From the NCBI GenBank assembly GCA_944323095.1, contig CALURE010000009.1, positions 1-23,767 on the forward strand: DNA of 23,767 nt. Direction: 5' to 3'. Of the stretch, positions 5,805-14,227 are shown in pieces. The translations under genes were made by a program, and so were the position numbers. Origin of the DNA: Candidatus Gastranaerophilales bacterium (GTDB lineage: Bacteria > Cyanobacteriota > Vampirovibrionia > Gastranaerophilales > Gastranaerophilaceae). Position 1 is the stretch's first letter; the number at the start of each line of letters is the position of its first letter. Under the pieces are notes generated by a model that made no database searches, had not been told where the DNA came from, and worked only from the letters and a program-made list of their open reading frames with translations.

Positions 5805-6386
5805 TCAGCTCTCGGATGTTGCGACATTGACAAGCGCAGGTCTCAAAACTTTATCACCCATTTTATATCCTTTTTGCAGCTCATTAATTATTGTGTGCTC
5901 AGGATGTTCGCTGGTCGGAGTCCGCATAACAGCATCATGAAAATTCGGGTCAAATTCTTTTCCCTGAGTATCAATCACTTCAAGCCCCAGTTTAGTTAAA
6001 GCATCAATTACCTGTTTATGGACAAGTTCAAAGCTTTCTTTAACTTTTACACAATCTTCTACGTTTTCAAGAGCTTTTTCTCCGCGTTCAAAATTATCAA
6101 GCACTTCAATCATTTTTTTCAGAGCATTTTCCGTGCCAAATTTTAAAAGTTCCTCTCTTTCCTGTTCCTGTCTTTTACGGTAATTGTCAAAGTCAGCGGC
6201 TAATCGTAAATATTGCTGGTTTAATGTATCATATTTTTGCTGAAGTTCGTTTAAAGCTTCATCTGTTATATTATTTTCTGTATTTTCCTGACAGTTTTCA
6301 CTGTTATTCTGATTTTCATCCATAATATTTTCATCTAAATTTTCCGGATTTTTAAACGGATTGTTATTATGATGTTTATGTGACAT
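5805..6386 (-). CDS. grpE: Nucleotide exchange factor GrpE
   Basis: GrpE releases ADP from DnaK. The 193-aa protein has a long hydrophilic, Asn/Glu-rich N-terminal region (1-45), then the coiled-coil dimerisation helix containing YLRLAADFDNYRKRQEQER. The C-terminal beta-wing with GKEFDPNFHDAVMR and GYKMGDKVLRPALVNVA is the conserved DnaK-contacting part. GAGG lies about seven bases before the ATG. The promoter is TTGTTA-16-TATAAT at 6449-6422. I saw no CIRCE operator (TTAGCACTC inverted repeat) upstream, and hrcA and dnaK are not adjacent, so heat-shock control by HrcA is not supported at this site. Confidence 0.97.
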   Translation of the reverse strand: MSHKHHNNNPFKNPENLDENIMDENQNNSENCQENTENNITDEALNELQQKYDTLNQQYLRLAADFDNYRKRQEQEREELLKFGTENALKKMIEVLDNFERGEKALENVEDCVKVKESFELVHKQVIDALTKLGLEVIDTQGKEFDPNFHDAVMRTPTSEHPEHTIINELQKGYKMGDKVLRPALVNVATSES

Positions 6387-6421
6387 ATCTCTACCTCGTA
6401 ATTTAATCTTTATTTATAATT

Positions 6422-6449
6422 ATTATAGATTATGAATAAAAATTAACAA
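6422..6449 (-). promoter_or_regulatory. Promoter of the grpE-dnaJ operon
   Basis: TTGTTA (6449-6444), 16-base spacer, TATAAT (6427-6422) on the minus strand. It lies 25 bases after the upstream gene's stop codon, with only a weak AT-only hairpin (6457-6473) between them. No CIRCE-like repeat is present. Confidence 0.65.
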
Positions 6450-6473
6450 CAAAAATTTATTATTTTTTAATAA

Positions 6474-7145
6474 TTACGATAAATATTTCCCACGGGGAGA
6501 AGTATATATTGACATAAGAGCATCCAGATACGTTGCGCCATTATGAACATAAGCAGGATCATGCAGAACCGCAACCATATTATCAGCGGCTTCATTAACT
6601 TTATCAAGCTCAGCATCAGAAATTTCTACATTTTCATCATTAAAATAACGGTCAAATTTTTCTGTCAAACCGGAACCTTTTAACAATTTCAGTTCTCCTG
6701 ATGTACCGTCAAGATAATCAACAATATTTTCGTTATATATTAACCCTTCCTGAGCTTCTTTCATAAGATAATGATCAGGATCATACTTAAAATCTTTTGG
6801 TTTAAAATTGGCTACTTTATTGACCAGTTTTTTTGCAAAATTTAAAAGAGGTAAAAACTTATTATGCACAGGGATCGGGTTCCCGTTAATTTTTGCCTGC
6901 ATAATCAAATAAGGACCCTGATTTTCAGATTCAAACTCTACGTTTACAAATTCATCATTTATATCATTCATTAAAGAGGGATAATTGTTCAAAATCATTT
7001 TGTATTCCGACAGGTCTTTCCCGTTCTTGTCGTCAGTCAACTGCATATTAAGTATTGTACGGCTTTTCTCTCCGTTTTCAGTATATGTGTTTACGGACGC
7101 ATAGCCGGCATTCTTTATCCCTGTAAAATTAATAGGTCTTATCAT
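6474..7145 (-). CDS. Uncharacterised protein with N-terminal INFTG motif
   Basis: I do not recognise this 223-aa, acidic, probably soluble protein. It starts MIRPINFTGIKN, and the INFT element is shared with the otherwise unrelated 150-aa protein at 9018-9470 (there at residues 31-34). Similar short N-terminal motifs occur, from memory, in many small proteins of gut Melainabacteria, so this may be a lineage-specific family. No signal peptide or membrane segment is seen. The region 30-110 looks like a mixed alpha/beta domain and 130-215 is mainly helical. GGAG lies about 11 bases before the ATG. It is transcribed alone, ahead of the grpE promoter. Confidence 0.75.
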   Translation of the reverse strand: MIRPINFTGIKNAGYASVNTYTENGEKSRTILNMQLTDDKNGKDLSEYKMILNNYPSLMNDINDEFVNVEFESENQGPYLIMQAKINGNPIPVHNKFLPLLNFAKKLVNKVANFKPKDFKYDPDHYLMKEAQEGLIYNENIVDYLDGTSGELKLLKGSGLTEKFDRYFNDENVEISDAELDKVNEAADNMVAVLHDPAYVHNGATYLDALMSIYTSPRGKYLS

Positions 7146-7320
7146 TATAATATTCTCCGATTTTACAGATTAAAAACATCCGTAATAAAAATTTTTTAAT
7201 ACTTTTATATAAAATTATAAGAATTTCTTTACATAATTTAACTTATTTACACGAAGGCAATCTGATTGTATTATTATAATGTAAGGTAAAAATATAATTT
7301 TATTTAAAAGGTAACTAAAA

Positions 7321-8649
7321 TTGAGCGAAAAATATTATATAAAAGGCGGTACCCCGTTAAGAGGTGAGGTTTCAATAGGCGGAGCAAAAAATTCGGTATT
7401 AAAATTGATGGCTGCCGCATTATTGACAAAAGGAGAAACAAAAATACATAATGTTCCCGACTTGACAGACGTTGAAATTATGCTCAGCGTAATCGAACAA
7501 CTGGGAGCAAAAACTACTTATGATAAAAATGAAAAATCAGTAACCATAGACGCAACTGATTTGACAAGTATTACTGCAAAGTATGAATTAGTAAGCAAAA
7601 TGAGAGCATCATTTATTGTTCTAGGAGCTCTTGTATCTCGCTGCAGAGAAGCTATTGTAGCACTGCCCGGCGGATGTGCAATAGGTGAAAGACGTGTAGA
7701 TTTCCATATCAAAGGCTTAGAAGCTTTAGGGGCTAAAATAAAGATTGAAAACGGTTATGTACATGCAAAAGCTCCAAAGCTTGCCGGTACTGATATATAT
7801 TTAGATATTCCGTCAGTAGGCGCAACAGAAAATATCATGCTTGCATCAATTCTTGCGGAAGGCTCTACAAGAATTCAAAATGCGGCTCAGGAACCTGAAA
7901 TCGTAGATCTTGCAAACTTCTTGAATTCAATGGGTGCAGACGTTAACGGTGCAGGGACTTCTGAAATCGTTATAAACGGTGTTAAACAGGAAAATCTTCA
8001 CCCTATTGAATACACAACAATTCCTGACAGGATAGAAGCAGGAACTTTTATGTCAGCAATTATTGCCACAAAAGGCAAAGCAATTATTAAAAACGTATTC
8101 CCCGCACATTTGACATTCTTTACGGATAAGTTGTTGAAAATGGGCGCCAATATTAAACTTATTGAACCGAATTCGCTTGAGGTTTCATGCAAAAACAGAT
8201 TAAATTCAATAAACTTTGTAACCCAGCCATATCCGGGATTTCCGACAGATTTGCAGTCAATGGCAATGACTCTTTTGACAACCGCAAACGGAGTCGGAAT
8301 TATTACAGAAAGTCTTTATGAAAACAGATTTATGCAGGTGCCGGAACTTAGACGAATGGGAGCTGATATTCATCAGGACAGAAATCATGCTATTATAAAA
8401 GGGGTCAAAAAACTGACAGGCGCCACACTTGCGGCAAGTGATCTCCGCGCAGGTGCCTCTCTTGTTGTTGCAGCTCTTATGGCTGAAGGAAATTCAACAA
8501 TTGAAAACCTACATCATATAGATAGAGGATACGAAAATTTTGAAAGTAAGTTAAGATTATTAGGAGGAAAAATAGAAAGAAGAAATGAAGAAATAATTTC
8601 TTCTCCTGTTGAACCAAATAAAATTAACCTATCGGAGGGCTTGCGCTAA
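7321..8649 (+). CDS. murA: UDP-N-acetylglucosamine 1-carboxyvinyltransferase MurA
   Basis: MurA transfers enolpyruvate from PEP to UDP-GlcNAc, the first committed step of peptidoglycan synthesis, and is the fosfomycin target. The 442-aa protein has the EPSP-synthase-like double fold. GGAKNSVLKLMAAALL is at 20-35 and the active-site loop PGGCAIGERR carries the catalytic cysteine at C119, so this is a fosfomycin-sensitive-type sequence. FPTDLQSM and DLRAGASLVVAAL in the second half are also typical. The start is TTG, chosen because MSEKYYIKGGTPLRGEV fits the family N terminus and no ATG is available; AAAGG lies nine bases upstream. A TATAAT at 7275-7280 is a candidate -10. The TAA overlaps the next gene's ATG. 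Confidence 0.96.
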   Translation: MSEKYYIKGGTPLRGEVSIGGAKNSVLKLMAAALLTKGETKIHNVPDLTDVEIMLSVIEQLGAKTTYDKNEKSVTIDATDLTSITAKYELVSKMRASFIVLGALVSRCREAIVALPGGCAIGERRVDFHIKGLEALGAKIKIENGYVHAKAPKLAGTDIYLDIPSVGATENIMLASILAEGSTRIQNAAQEPEIVDLANFLNSMGADVNGAGTSEIVINGVKQENLHPIEYTTIPDRIEAGTFMSAIIATKGKAIIKNVFPAHLTFFTDKLLKMGANIKLIEPNSLEVSCKNRLNSINFVTQPYPGFPTDLQSMAMTLLTTANGVGIITESLYENRFMQVPELRRMGADIHQDRNHAIIKGVKKLTGATLAASDLRAGASLVVAALMAEGNSTIENLHHIDRGYENFESKLRLLGGKIERRNEEIISSPVEPNKINLSEGLR

Positions 8650-8993
8650 TGACTCCCGCATACAAACGCTGGTATGACCATGATCCATTATTACTTGAAG
8701 TTATTGAGCTGTTAAAAAATTATCAGACAGAATTAAGAGCTCAGGCGGAAATATTTTTACAAAAAATCGAAGAAAAAGTTTCTAAAGAAACGATTGATAA
8801 ATTTTACGCAATGGTCAAACCCGTTAATGCAAACAACCGCTGGTATGATAAAGATCCGGTAATTTCAAAAACAGTAGAAATTTTGAGAATTGTCCCTCCG
8901 GAAGCACAAAAAATATGCGCCCAGAACTTTATAAGAACTCTTAAAGAAATGGGAATTGAATACGAAAGCCCGAATAAAACGGATATTAAATAA
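8649..8993 (+). CDS. 114-aa protein with duplicated RWYD motif, unknown
   Basis: I do not recognise this family. The protein is an internal duplication of a unit of about 50 residues. The first copy starts KRWYDHDPLLLEVIELL and the second NRWYDKDPVISKTVEILR, and both continue into a helix with a conserved AQ pattern (LRAQAEIFLQKI and EAQKICAQNFIRTL). It is soluble and helical. Its ATG overlaps the murA stop (TAATG), so it is translated in coupling with murA; GGAGGG lies about 12 bases upstream inside murA. Tight coupling suggests a role linked to cell-wall precursor synthesis, but this is inference only. Confidence 0.8.
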   Translation: MTPAYKRWYDHDPLLLEVIELLKNYQTELRAQAEIFLQKIEEKVSKETIDKFYAMVKPVNANNRWYDKDPVISKTVEILRIVPPEAQKICAQNFIRTLKEMGIEYESPNKTDIK

Positions 8994-9019
8994 AAAACAC
9001 TCTATATAGAGTGTTTTTT
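8992..9019. terminator. Bidirectional terminator between convergent genes
   Basis: A perfect 28-base palindrome, AAAAAACACTCTAT followed by its complement, has an A run before and a T run after the stem, so it works in both directions. The stop codons of both convergent genes lie partly inside it (8991-8993 and 9018-9020). Confidence 0.93.
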
Positions 9020-9470
9020 ATTTTTTAAATATATGTTCATTAATTACATTGCCGCTGGAAGCACCATAATAAACTGTTTTTTTGATTCCGTTTTCCCCTT
9101 TTATATATTCCATAAGTTTTGTTTTTCCGTCAATATCAAAGTAAGTTGTTCTTAATGTTTCATTTGACGGTGAAAATTCAATATTATAATCCGGTGTTTT
9201 ACCATCTTTTTGGAAATATGTAACAATTTTATTACCATTTTCTTTAACAGTCTCCTTAAAAGACGGTCTGGTATATTTTCCCTGCATGAACTCCTTAAAT
9301 GCTTTTTCAAGACGCGCCGATATGTCATTCGGGAACAAATCAAGAGAATCATTATCAAGGTATCTTCTTGTAAAGTTAATCTGTGAATCAGCTTTTTTCT
9401 GATTTAGTGCTTTTTTATTTTGGGTATTATTGAAATTTCCTTTCGGGGTATAAATATTTGTTATTCGCAT
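9018..9470 (-). CDS. Uncharacterised protein, INFTRR motif
   Basis: This 150-aa protein has no family I can name. The N-terminal 35 residues are Asn/Lys/Gln-rich and probably disordered, ending in INFTRRYLD. The C-terminal half contains short repeated beta-strand phrases (KIVTYFQKDGKTPDYNIEF, TTYFDIDGKTKLMEYI, KKTVYYGASSG) resembling MORN- or YD-like antiparallel sheet repeats, without a firm match. There is no signal peptide or membrane segment. The ATG has a good ribosome binding site (AAGGAG). It shares the INFT element with the protein at 6474-7145. Confidence 0.75.
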   Translation of the reverse strand: MRITNIYTPKGNFNNTQNKKALNQKKADSQINFTRRYLDNDSLDLFPNDISARLEKAFKEFMQGKYTRPSFKETVKENGNKIVTYFQKDGKTPDYNIEFSPSNETLRTTYFDIDGKTKLMEYIKGENGIKKTVYYGASSGNVINEHIFKK

Positions 9471-9557
9471 TGTAAATCTCCTTAGGGCAATAATAAAATA
9501 GATGAATAATAAAACTTGTTATTTTATTCAAAAATCGTTACATAAGTAAACAATTCG

Positions 9558-9566
9558 TGCTATAAT
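9558..9566 (+). promoter_or_regulatory. Extended -10 promoter, predicted leaderless start of mfd
   Basis: TGCTATAAT ends seven bases before the mfd ATG at 9574, so +1 falls at or next to the start codon. There is no Shine-Dalgarno sequence. GTTACA at 9537-9542 is a weak -35 candidate with 18-base spacing. Confidence 0.68.
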
Positions 9567-9573
9567 ATCTTAT

Positions 9574-12500
9574 ATGTTTAAAATTAAAATACCCGAAAAT
9601 AACGAAAATTATGCCTTGTTTGAAAATTTTCTTGCAAGATCATATTCGTTTGCAATTACGGGCCTGACTACGCTTTTACGACTACTGCTTGTAACAAAAA
9701 TAAAAAAAATTACGGATAAAAAAATCCTTGTAATAACTGCGACAGAACAAAATGCATTAAAGTATCAAAATGATCTTTTGAAAGCTTTCGGCGAAAAATC
9801 AGAGCTTATGCCGTTTCAAAACATTTCCATGTACGAGACTGTTTCTCCAAACAGATATGATTACGCAGAACAGATACGTATCTTATCAGAAAAACCCGAT
9901 ATTGTAATAGCACCTGTTAAAGCTCTGCTTGAAAAATTTCCTGACAAAAATTTCTTTGAACAAAATTCAATTACAATAAAAATCGGGGATGAAATTGACA
10001 CAAAAGAACTTGCACAAAAGTTCATTGATTCAGGCTACAAACGTTCGACAATGGTTTCTGATATCGGCGAATTCAGTATCAGAGGAGATATCATAGATTA
10101 TTATTCTCTTGACAGACATCCCGTAAGAATTGAATTGTGGGGGGATGAAATCGTTGATATAAGATATTTTAACAACGAAACACAAAAATCCGTTGAGAAA
10201 CTTCAATCTGCACAAATTATGCCGATGTATAAATTTACGATTGAAAAAGGAATTCCGCCTGAAATCAAGCCTGAAGATGATGAGGGGTATTTCGAAGGCA
10301 TTGAAGTTTATCAAAATTATTTTAATGATAATTTTGTGAGCATTTTGGATTATTTTAAAGATTATATTCTTGTTTTTGACGAAACTTCGGAAATTTATAC
10401 AAAGTATGAAAATTTAGATAAAAATTTTGAAGAACAGCTTCAGGAAAATTTAAAACTCGGTCTTAATCAGGATTTAAAAGGTCGAAATCATATTCCGTTT
10501 GAAGATTTTATACAAAAAAGCGCAGGATTTGTCAAAATAGGTCTGAATAATTTTCTGGACAGTGAAACTGATGAAATTATAGAATTTAACACTTTAACAG
10601 TCCCGAATTTCGGCGCAAAACTTGATGATATTGCAAATTTTATAATCTCTAAAAACGATTACAGAATCATAATTGCAACTGATTACCCTGAGCGTGTAAA
10701 AGAAATTCTCGCAGATTACAATATTTTTGATATTGAATACAACGAAAGTATATCATCTCACGGCTGTGTTCTGGAAGATTTTAAAACCCTAATCATTACG
10801 GACAGAGAACTTTTTAACAAACGCACAAAAGAAATTACGGCTACAAAACGCTCATATTACAAAGAAAAACCTGAATATATCGAAAATATTAATGACATAA
10901 AAGAAGGTGAATACGTTGTTCACAGCATTCACGGTGTCGGGATTTATAAGGGACTTTCCCAGCAGGAAATTGACGGACAGCTTAAAGATTATCTTACAAT
11001 TGAATACGCAAACAAAGACAGACTGCATATCCCAGCGGAACAAATTAACCTCCTTGTAAGGTACAGAGGCTCCGGCACGATTAAGCCGAAACTTTCCAGA
11101 ATGGGCGGAAAAGACTGGGAAAATACCAAAACACGCGTCAAAAAAGAAGTTGAACAGGTAGCATATGACCTGTTAAGACTTTACGCTAAGCGAAAAATGC
11201 AAAAGGGTATTCAATTCCTCCCCGACACCGCATGGCAGGTCGAGATGGAAGAAGCATTTGAATACACTGAAACCCCCGATCAAATGAAAGCTATAAATGA
11301 CGTTAAAGCAGATATGGAAAGCGACTGCCCTATGGACAGACTAATCTGCGGAGATGTAGGTTTCGGGAAAACAGAAGTTGCAATGCGCGGAATTTTCAAA
11401 GCCGTAACATCAGGCAAACAGGCTGCAGTTGTTGTGCCGACAACAATTCTTGCGTTTCAGCATTTCCAGACAATCAGCGAAAGATTTAAGCCGTTCGGTG
11501 TCAATGTTGAGCTTCTATCCCGCTTCCGCTCACAAAAGGAACAAAAAGAAACTATCAAAAATCTTGCGACAGGCGGATGCGATGTTGTTGTAGGAACTCA
11601 CAGATTATTACAGGACGGCATAATTTTTAAGGATTTAGGACTTCTTGTAATTGATGAAGAACACCGCTTCGGAGTACGGCATAAGGAAAAACTTAAATCG
11701 TTCCGTGAAAACATTGACATAATAACAATGTCAGCAACACCTATTCCTAGGACTCTTTATATGTCGCTTTCAGGTATTAAAGATATGTCAATAATTAATA
11801 CTCCGCCTAAAAACAGGCTCCCGATAAAAACTTATGTCGGGGAATGGAATGAAAATCTGGTAAAAAATGCCATAATTCATGAACTTGATAGGGAAGGACA
11901 GGTATTTTATCTTTATAACCGGGTTGAAACAATTGACGAATTCAGAATGCAGCTCCAAAAACTTGTCCCGAATGCACGCATTGCAATCGGACACGGACAA
12001 ATGGATGAAAAAACTCTGGAAAAAGTAATTATTGATTTTGCGAACCGCGAATATGATATTCTTCTTGCAACAACCATTATTGAAAACGGAATTGATATCC
12101 CGAACGCCAACACAATGATTATTCATAATGCCGACAAATTCGGACTTGCACAGCTATATCAGCTCAGAGGCCGTGTCGGTCGTTCGCAAAGACAGGCATA
12201 CTGTTACTGCCTTTACACAAAATCAAAACAAATCACATCAGATGCCGTTCAGAGATTAAAAGCAATAAAAGAATTTACAAATCTCGGAAGCGGCTACCAG
12301 ATAGCCATGCGCGATGTTGAAATCCGCGGAGTCGGAAATATCTTAGGCACCAAACAACACGGGCACATGGTAAATGTCGGCTTTGACACTTACTGCCAGC
12401 TTCTTGAAGAAACTGTGCAGGAGCTTCAAGGACAGGCTGTTGACAAAACAGAACCAACAATTGTTGATATAAATGTAACAGCATTTATTCCTGATGAATG

Positions 12501-12939
12501 GGTAGGCTCAAAAGAACAAAAAATGATTGAATATAAACGTCTGGCGGATGTAAAATCAGATGTTGAACTGGATTATATAACAGAAGAATGGAAAGACCGC
12601 TTTGCAAAACCGCCCGAAAGTGTTGAAAACTTAATAAAACTTATCAAAATAAGACTCGCTGCAACTGATGTAAAAATATCACTTATAAGAGAAACAGAAG
12701 ATAATATAAGGATTTATACACCATTCACCCAGCCTGAATGGAAAATTATACAACGGAGCCTTCCTTCTGAAATTTTAAAACGCATAAAATTTACAATTGC
12801 GCCAGAGTCTTGCACTGAAGGAAATTCTATATTATTATTAAACAATGCTTACATGAATTTTAATGAAATATTTAACATTTTAACAGATTTGTTTTATTAT
12901 ATACATAAAACAAGTAATGAATTTACTTATAACGTATAA
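9574..12939 (+). CDS. mfd: Transcription-repair coupling factor Mfd
   Basis: Mfd pushes RNA polymerase stalled at DNA damage off the template and recruits UvrA. At 1121 aa it is full length for the family. In order: a UvrB-like N-terminal region (1-340), the CarD/RID-type RNA-polymerase interaction domain (about 445-510, EGEYVVHSIHGVGIYKGL), and the RecG-like translocase. The translocase carries Walker A GDVGFGKTEVAMR (about 594-606), DEEHRFG (about 695-701), SATPIPRTL, ENGIDIPNANTMIIHNAD and the QLRGRVGRS motif, then the C-terminal TRCF domain that masks the UvrA site. It starts without a ribosome binding site, seven bases after an extended -10 box, so it is probably leaderless. The PpiC lipoprotein gene follows 19 bases later. 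Confidence 0.98.
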   Translation: MFKIKIPENNENYALFENFLARSYSFAITGLTTLLRLLLVTKIKKITDKKILVITATEQNALKYQNDLLKAFGEKSELMPFQNISMYETVSPNRYDYAEQIRILSEKPDIVIAPVKALLEKFPDKNFFEQNSITIKIGDEIDTKELAQKFIDSGYKRSTMVSDIGEFSIRGDIIDYYSLDRHPVRIELWGDEIVDIRYFNNETQKSVEKLQSAQIMPMYKFTIEKGIPPEIKPEDDEGYFEGIEVYQNYFNDNFVSILDYFKDYILVFDETSEIYTKYENLDKNFEEQLQENLKLGLNQDLKGRNHIPFEDFIQKSAGFVKIGLNNFLDSETDEIIEFNTLTVPNFGAKLDDIANFIISKNDYRIIIATDYPERVKEILADYNIFDIEYNESISSHGCVLEDFKTLIITDRELFNKRTKEITATKRSYYKEKPEYIENINDIKEGEYVVHSIHGVGIYKGLSQQEIDGQLKDYLTIEYANKDRLHIPAEQINLLVRYRGSGTIKPKLSRMGGKDWENTKTRVKKEVEQVAYDLLRLYAKRKMQKGIQFLPDTAWQVEMEEAFEYTETPDQMKAINDVKADMESDCPMDRLICGDVGFGKTEVAMRGIFKAVTSGKQAAVVVPTTILAFQHFQTISERFKPFGVNVELLSRFRSQKEQKETIKNLATGGCDVVVGTHRLLQDGIIFKDLGLLVIDEEHRFGVRHKEKLKSFRENIDIITMSATPIPRTLYMSLSGIKDMSIINTPPKNRLPIKTYVGEWNENLVKNAIIHELDREGQVFYLYNRVETIDEFRMQLQKLVPNARIAIGHGQMDEKTLEKVIIDFANREYDILLATTIIENGIDIPNANTMIIHNADKFGLAQLYQLRGRVGRSQRQAYCYCLYTKSKQITSDAVQRLKAIKEFTNLGSGYQIAMRDVEIRGVGNILGTKQHGHMVNVGFDTYCQLLEETVQELQGQAVDKTEPTIVDINVTAFIPDEWVGSKEQKMIEYKRLADVKSDVELDYITEEWKDRFAKPPESVENLIKLIKIRLAATDVKISLIRETEDNIRIYTPFTQPEWKIIQRSLPSEILKRIKFTIAPESCTEGNSILLLNNAYMNFNEIFNILTDLFYYIHKTSNEFTYNV

Positions 12940-12958
12940 AAGAAAAAAAGGAGACATT

Positions 12959-14158
12959 ATGAGAGGGAAAAACACCGGCAGCACAGCGAAAAGACCCGGC
13001 AAAGGTGGTAAAAAATTACTGGCAACACTTGCGATTTCAGCGGTATTGTTTGCAGGATGCGGATTAAAATCAGGAGAAACAATTATCACTGTTAACGATA
13101 AAAAAATTACACAGGGTCAGTTTGATGAAATGTTTGACAAACAATCAGGCGGCGGCATGCTTGCAGCTATGGGTATTGACGTAAAAAAAGATAAAAACGG
13201 ATTTTTATACCTGCTGATTAAAGACAGAGTAATTAATGAGCTTATTGTAAAAACCCTGCTTGATGAAGAATGCCAGAAACGCGGAATTGAAGTTACAAGC
13301 AAAGATGTTGACGAAGCCGTTAAAGATATAATTAATAAACTTGGCTCTAAAGAACAGCTTGATTCTCTTTTAAAACAGAACGGCATGACAACTTCCGAAT
13401 TCAAAAAAGATTTGAAAGAAGAAGTTAAAATGAAAAAATTGGCAAAAGAACTCGGTAATGCTACACCTTCTGATGCTGATGCAAAAAAATTCTACAATGA
13501 AAATCTAGACAAATTTAAATATCCTGATAAAGTAAGAGCATCTCACATTCTAATTTCAACAAACACAAAAGAAATTGAAGAAATTATCAAATCCGATGCA
13601 AAAAATAAAAATCTTGACGATGCAGCTATAAAAGCTAAAGTTAATGAAGAACTAAAAAACAGAGAAGCAAAAGCAAACAAAATTCTCGCAGAAGCTAAAA
13701 AAGATATGTCACAATTTGCAAAACTTGCAAAAGACAATTCTGATGACACAACAACTGCGGTTAAAGGCGGAGATTTAGGCTTCTTTGCGGCAAAAGAAAT
13801 GGTTCCGGAATTTTCAAAAGCAGCATTTGCAATGAAACCTAATACTATTTCTGATAAACCTGTTAAATCACAATTCGGTTATCACATTATAATGGTTACA
13901 GACAGAGCAGCTGCAGGTCAGGAACCGTTTGAAAAAGTTAAAAATAATATTAAAGCTTATCTTGAAAACCAGAAACAAATTGAACTTATTGATAACTTAA
14001 CAGAATCTTTAAAGAAAAGTGCAAAAATCGAATACGTAAATCCGGAATACGATCCTGCAAAAGTTAAAGAAGATGTTCAAGAATCAATAAATAACAGCGC
14101 AAAAGAAGAACAAAAACTTAAAGATAAAGCAAAAGCTAAAAACGATTCAAAGAAATAA
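12959..14158 (+). CDS. PpiC-type peptidyl-prolyl isomerase lipoprotein (SurA/PrsA-like)
   Basis: This 399-aa exported foldase is probably lipid-anchored. An N-terminal basic stretch and hydrophobic core end in AVLFAGC, with the lipidation cysteine at C34. A SurA-type N-terminal helical domain spans about 40-180. A parvulin domain runs from RASHILIS (193) to SQFGYHIIMVTDR (304-316) and has the GGDLGFF motif at 270-276. It carries an unusual charged insertion of about 40 residues after the first strand (200-240). The C terminus is Lys/Ala-rich and probably disordered. The frame extends upstream into mfd, but the ATG at 12959 with AAGGAG six bases before it fits the signal peptide. Downstream is a very strong terminator. 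Confidence 0.92.
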   Translation: MRGKNTGSTAKRPGKGGKKLLATLAISAVLFAGCGLKSGETIITVNDKKITQGQFDEMFDKQSGGGMLAAMGIDVKKDKNGFLYLLIKDRVINELIVKTLLDEECQKRGIEVTSKDVDEAVKDIINKLGSKEQLDSLLKQNGMTTSEFKKDLKEEVKMKKLAKELGNATPSDADAKKFYNENLDKFKYPDKVRASHILISTNTKEIEEIIKSDAKNKNLDDAAIKAKVNEELKNREAKANKILAEAKKDMSQFAKLAKDNSDDTTTAVKGGDLGFFAAKEMVPEFSKAAFAMKPNTISDKPVKSQFGYHIIMVTDRAAAGQEPFEKVKNNIKAYLENQKQIELIDNLTESLKKSAKIEYVNPEYDPAKVKEDVQESINNSAKEEQKLKDKAKAKNDSKK

Positions 14159-14179
14159 GCTTTATTTTTAAATAAATTG

Positions 14180-14215
14180 CAAGGAGGGATAAGCTTATCC
14201 CTCCTTGTTTTTTTT
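14180..14215 (+). terminator. Terminator of mfd-ppiC
   Basis: A perfect 28-base palindrome, CAAGGAGGGATAAG plus its complement (14180-14207), is followed by eight T residues (14208-14215). It lies 21 bases after the ppiC stop. It contains an AAGGAGG that would be sequestered in RNA and starts no gene. Confidence 0.95.
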
Positions 14216-14227
14216 GTTCTGATATTC

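Noticed and set aside
6387..6473. CIRCE heat-shock operator before grpE
   Set aside because: No TTAGCACTC-type inverted repeat is present.
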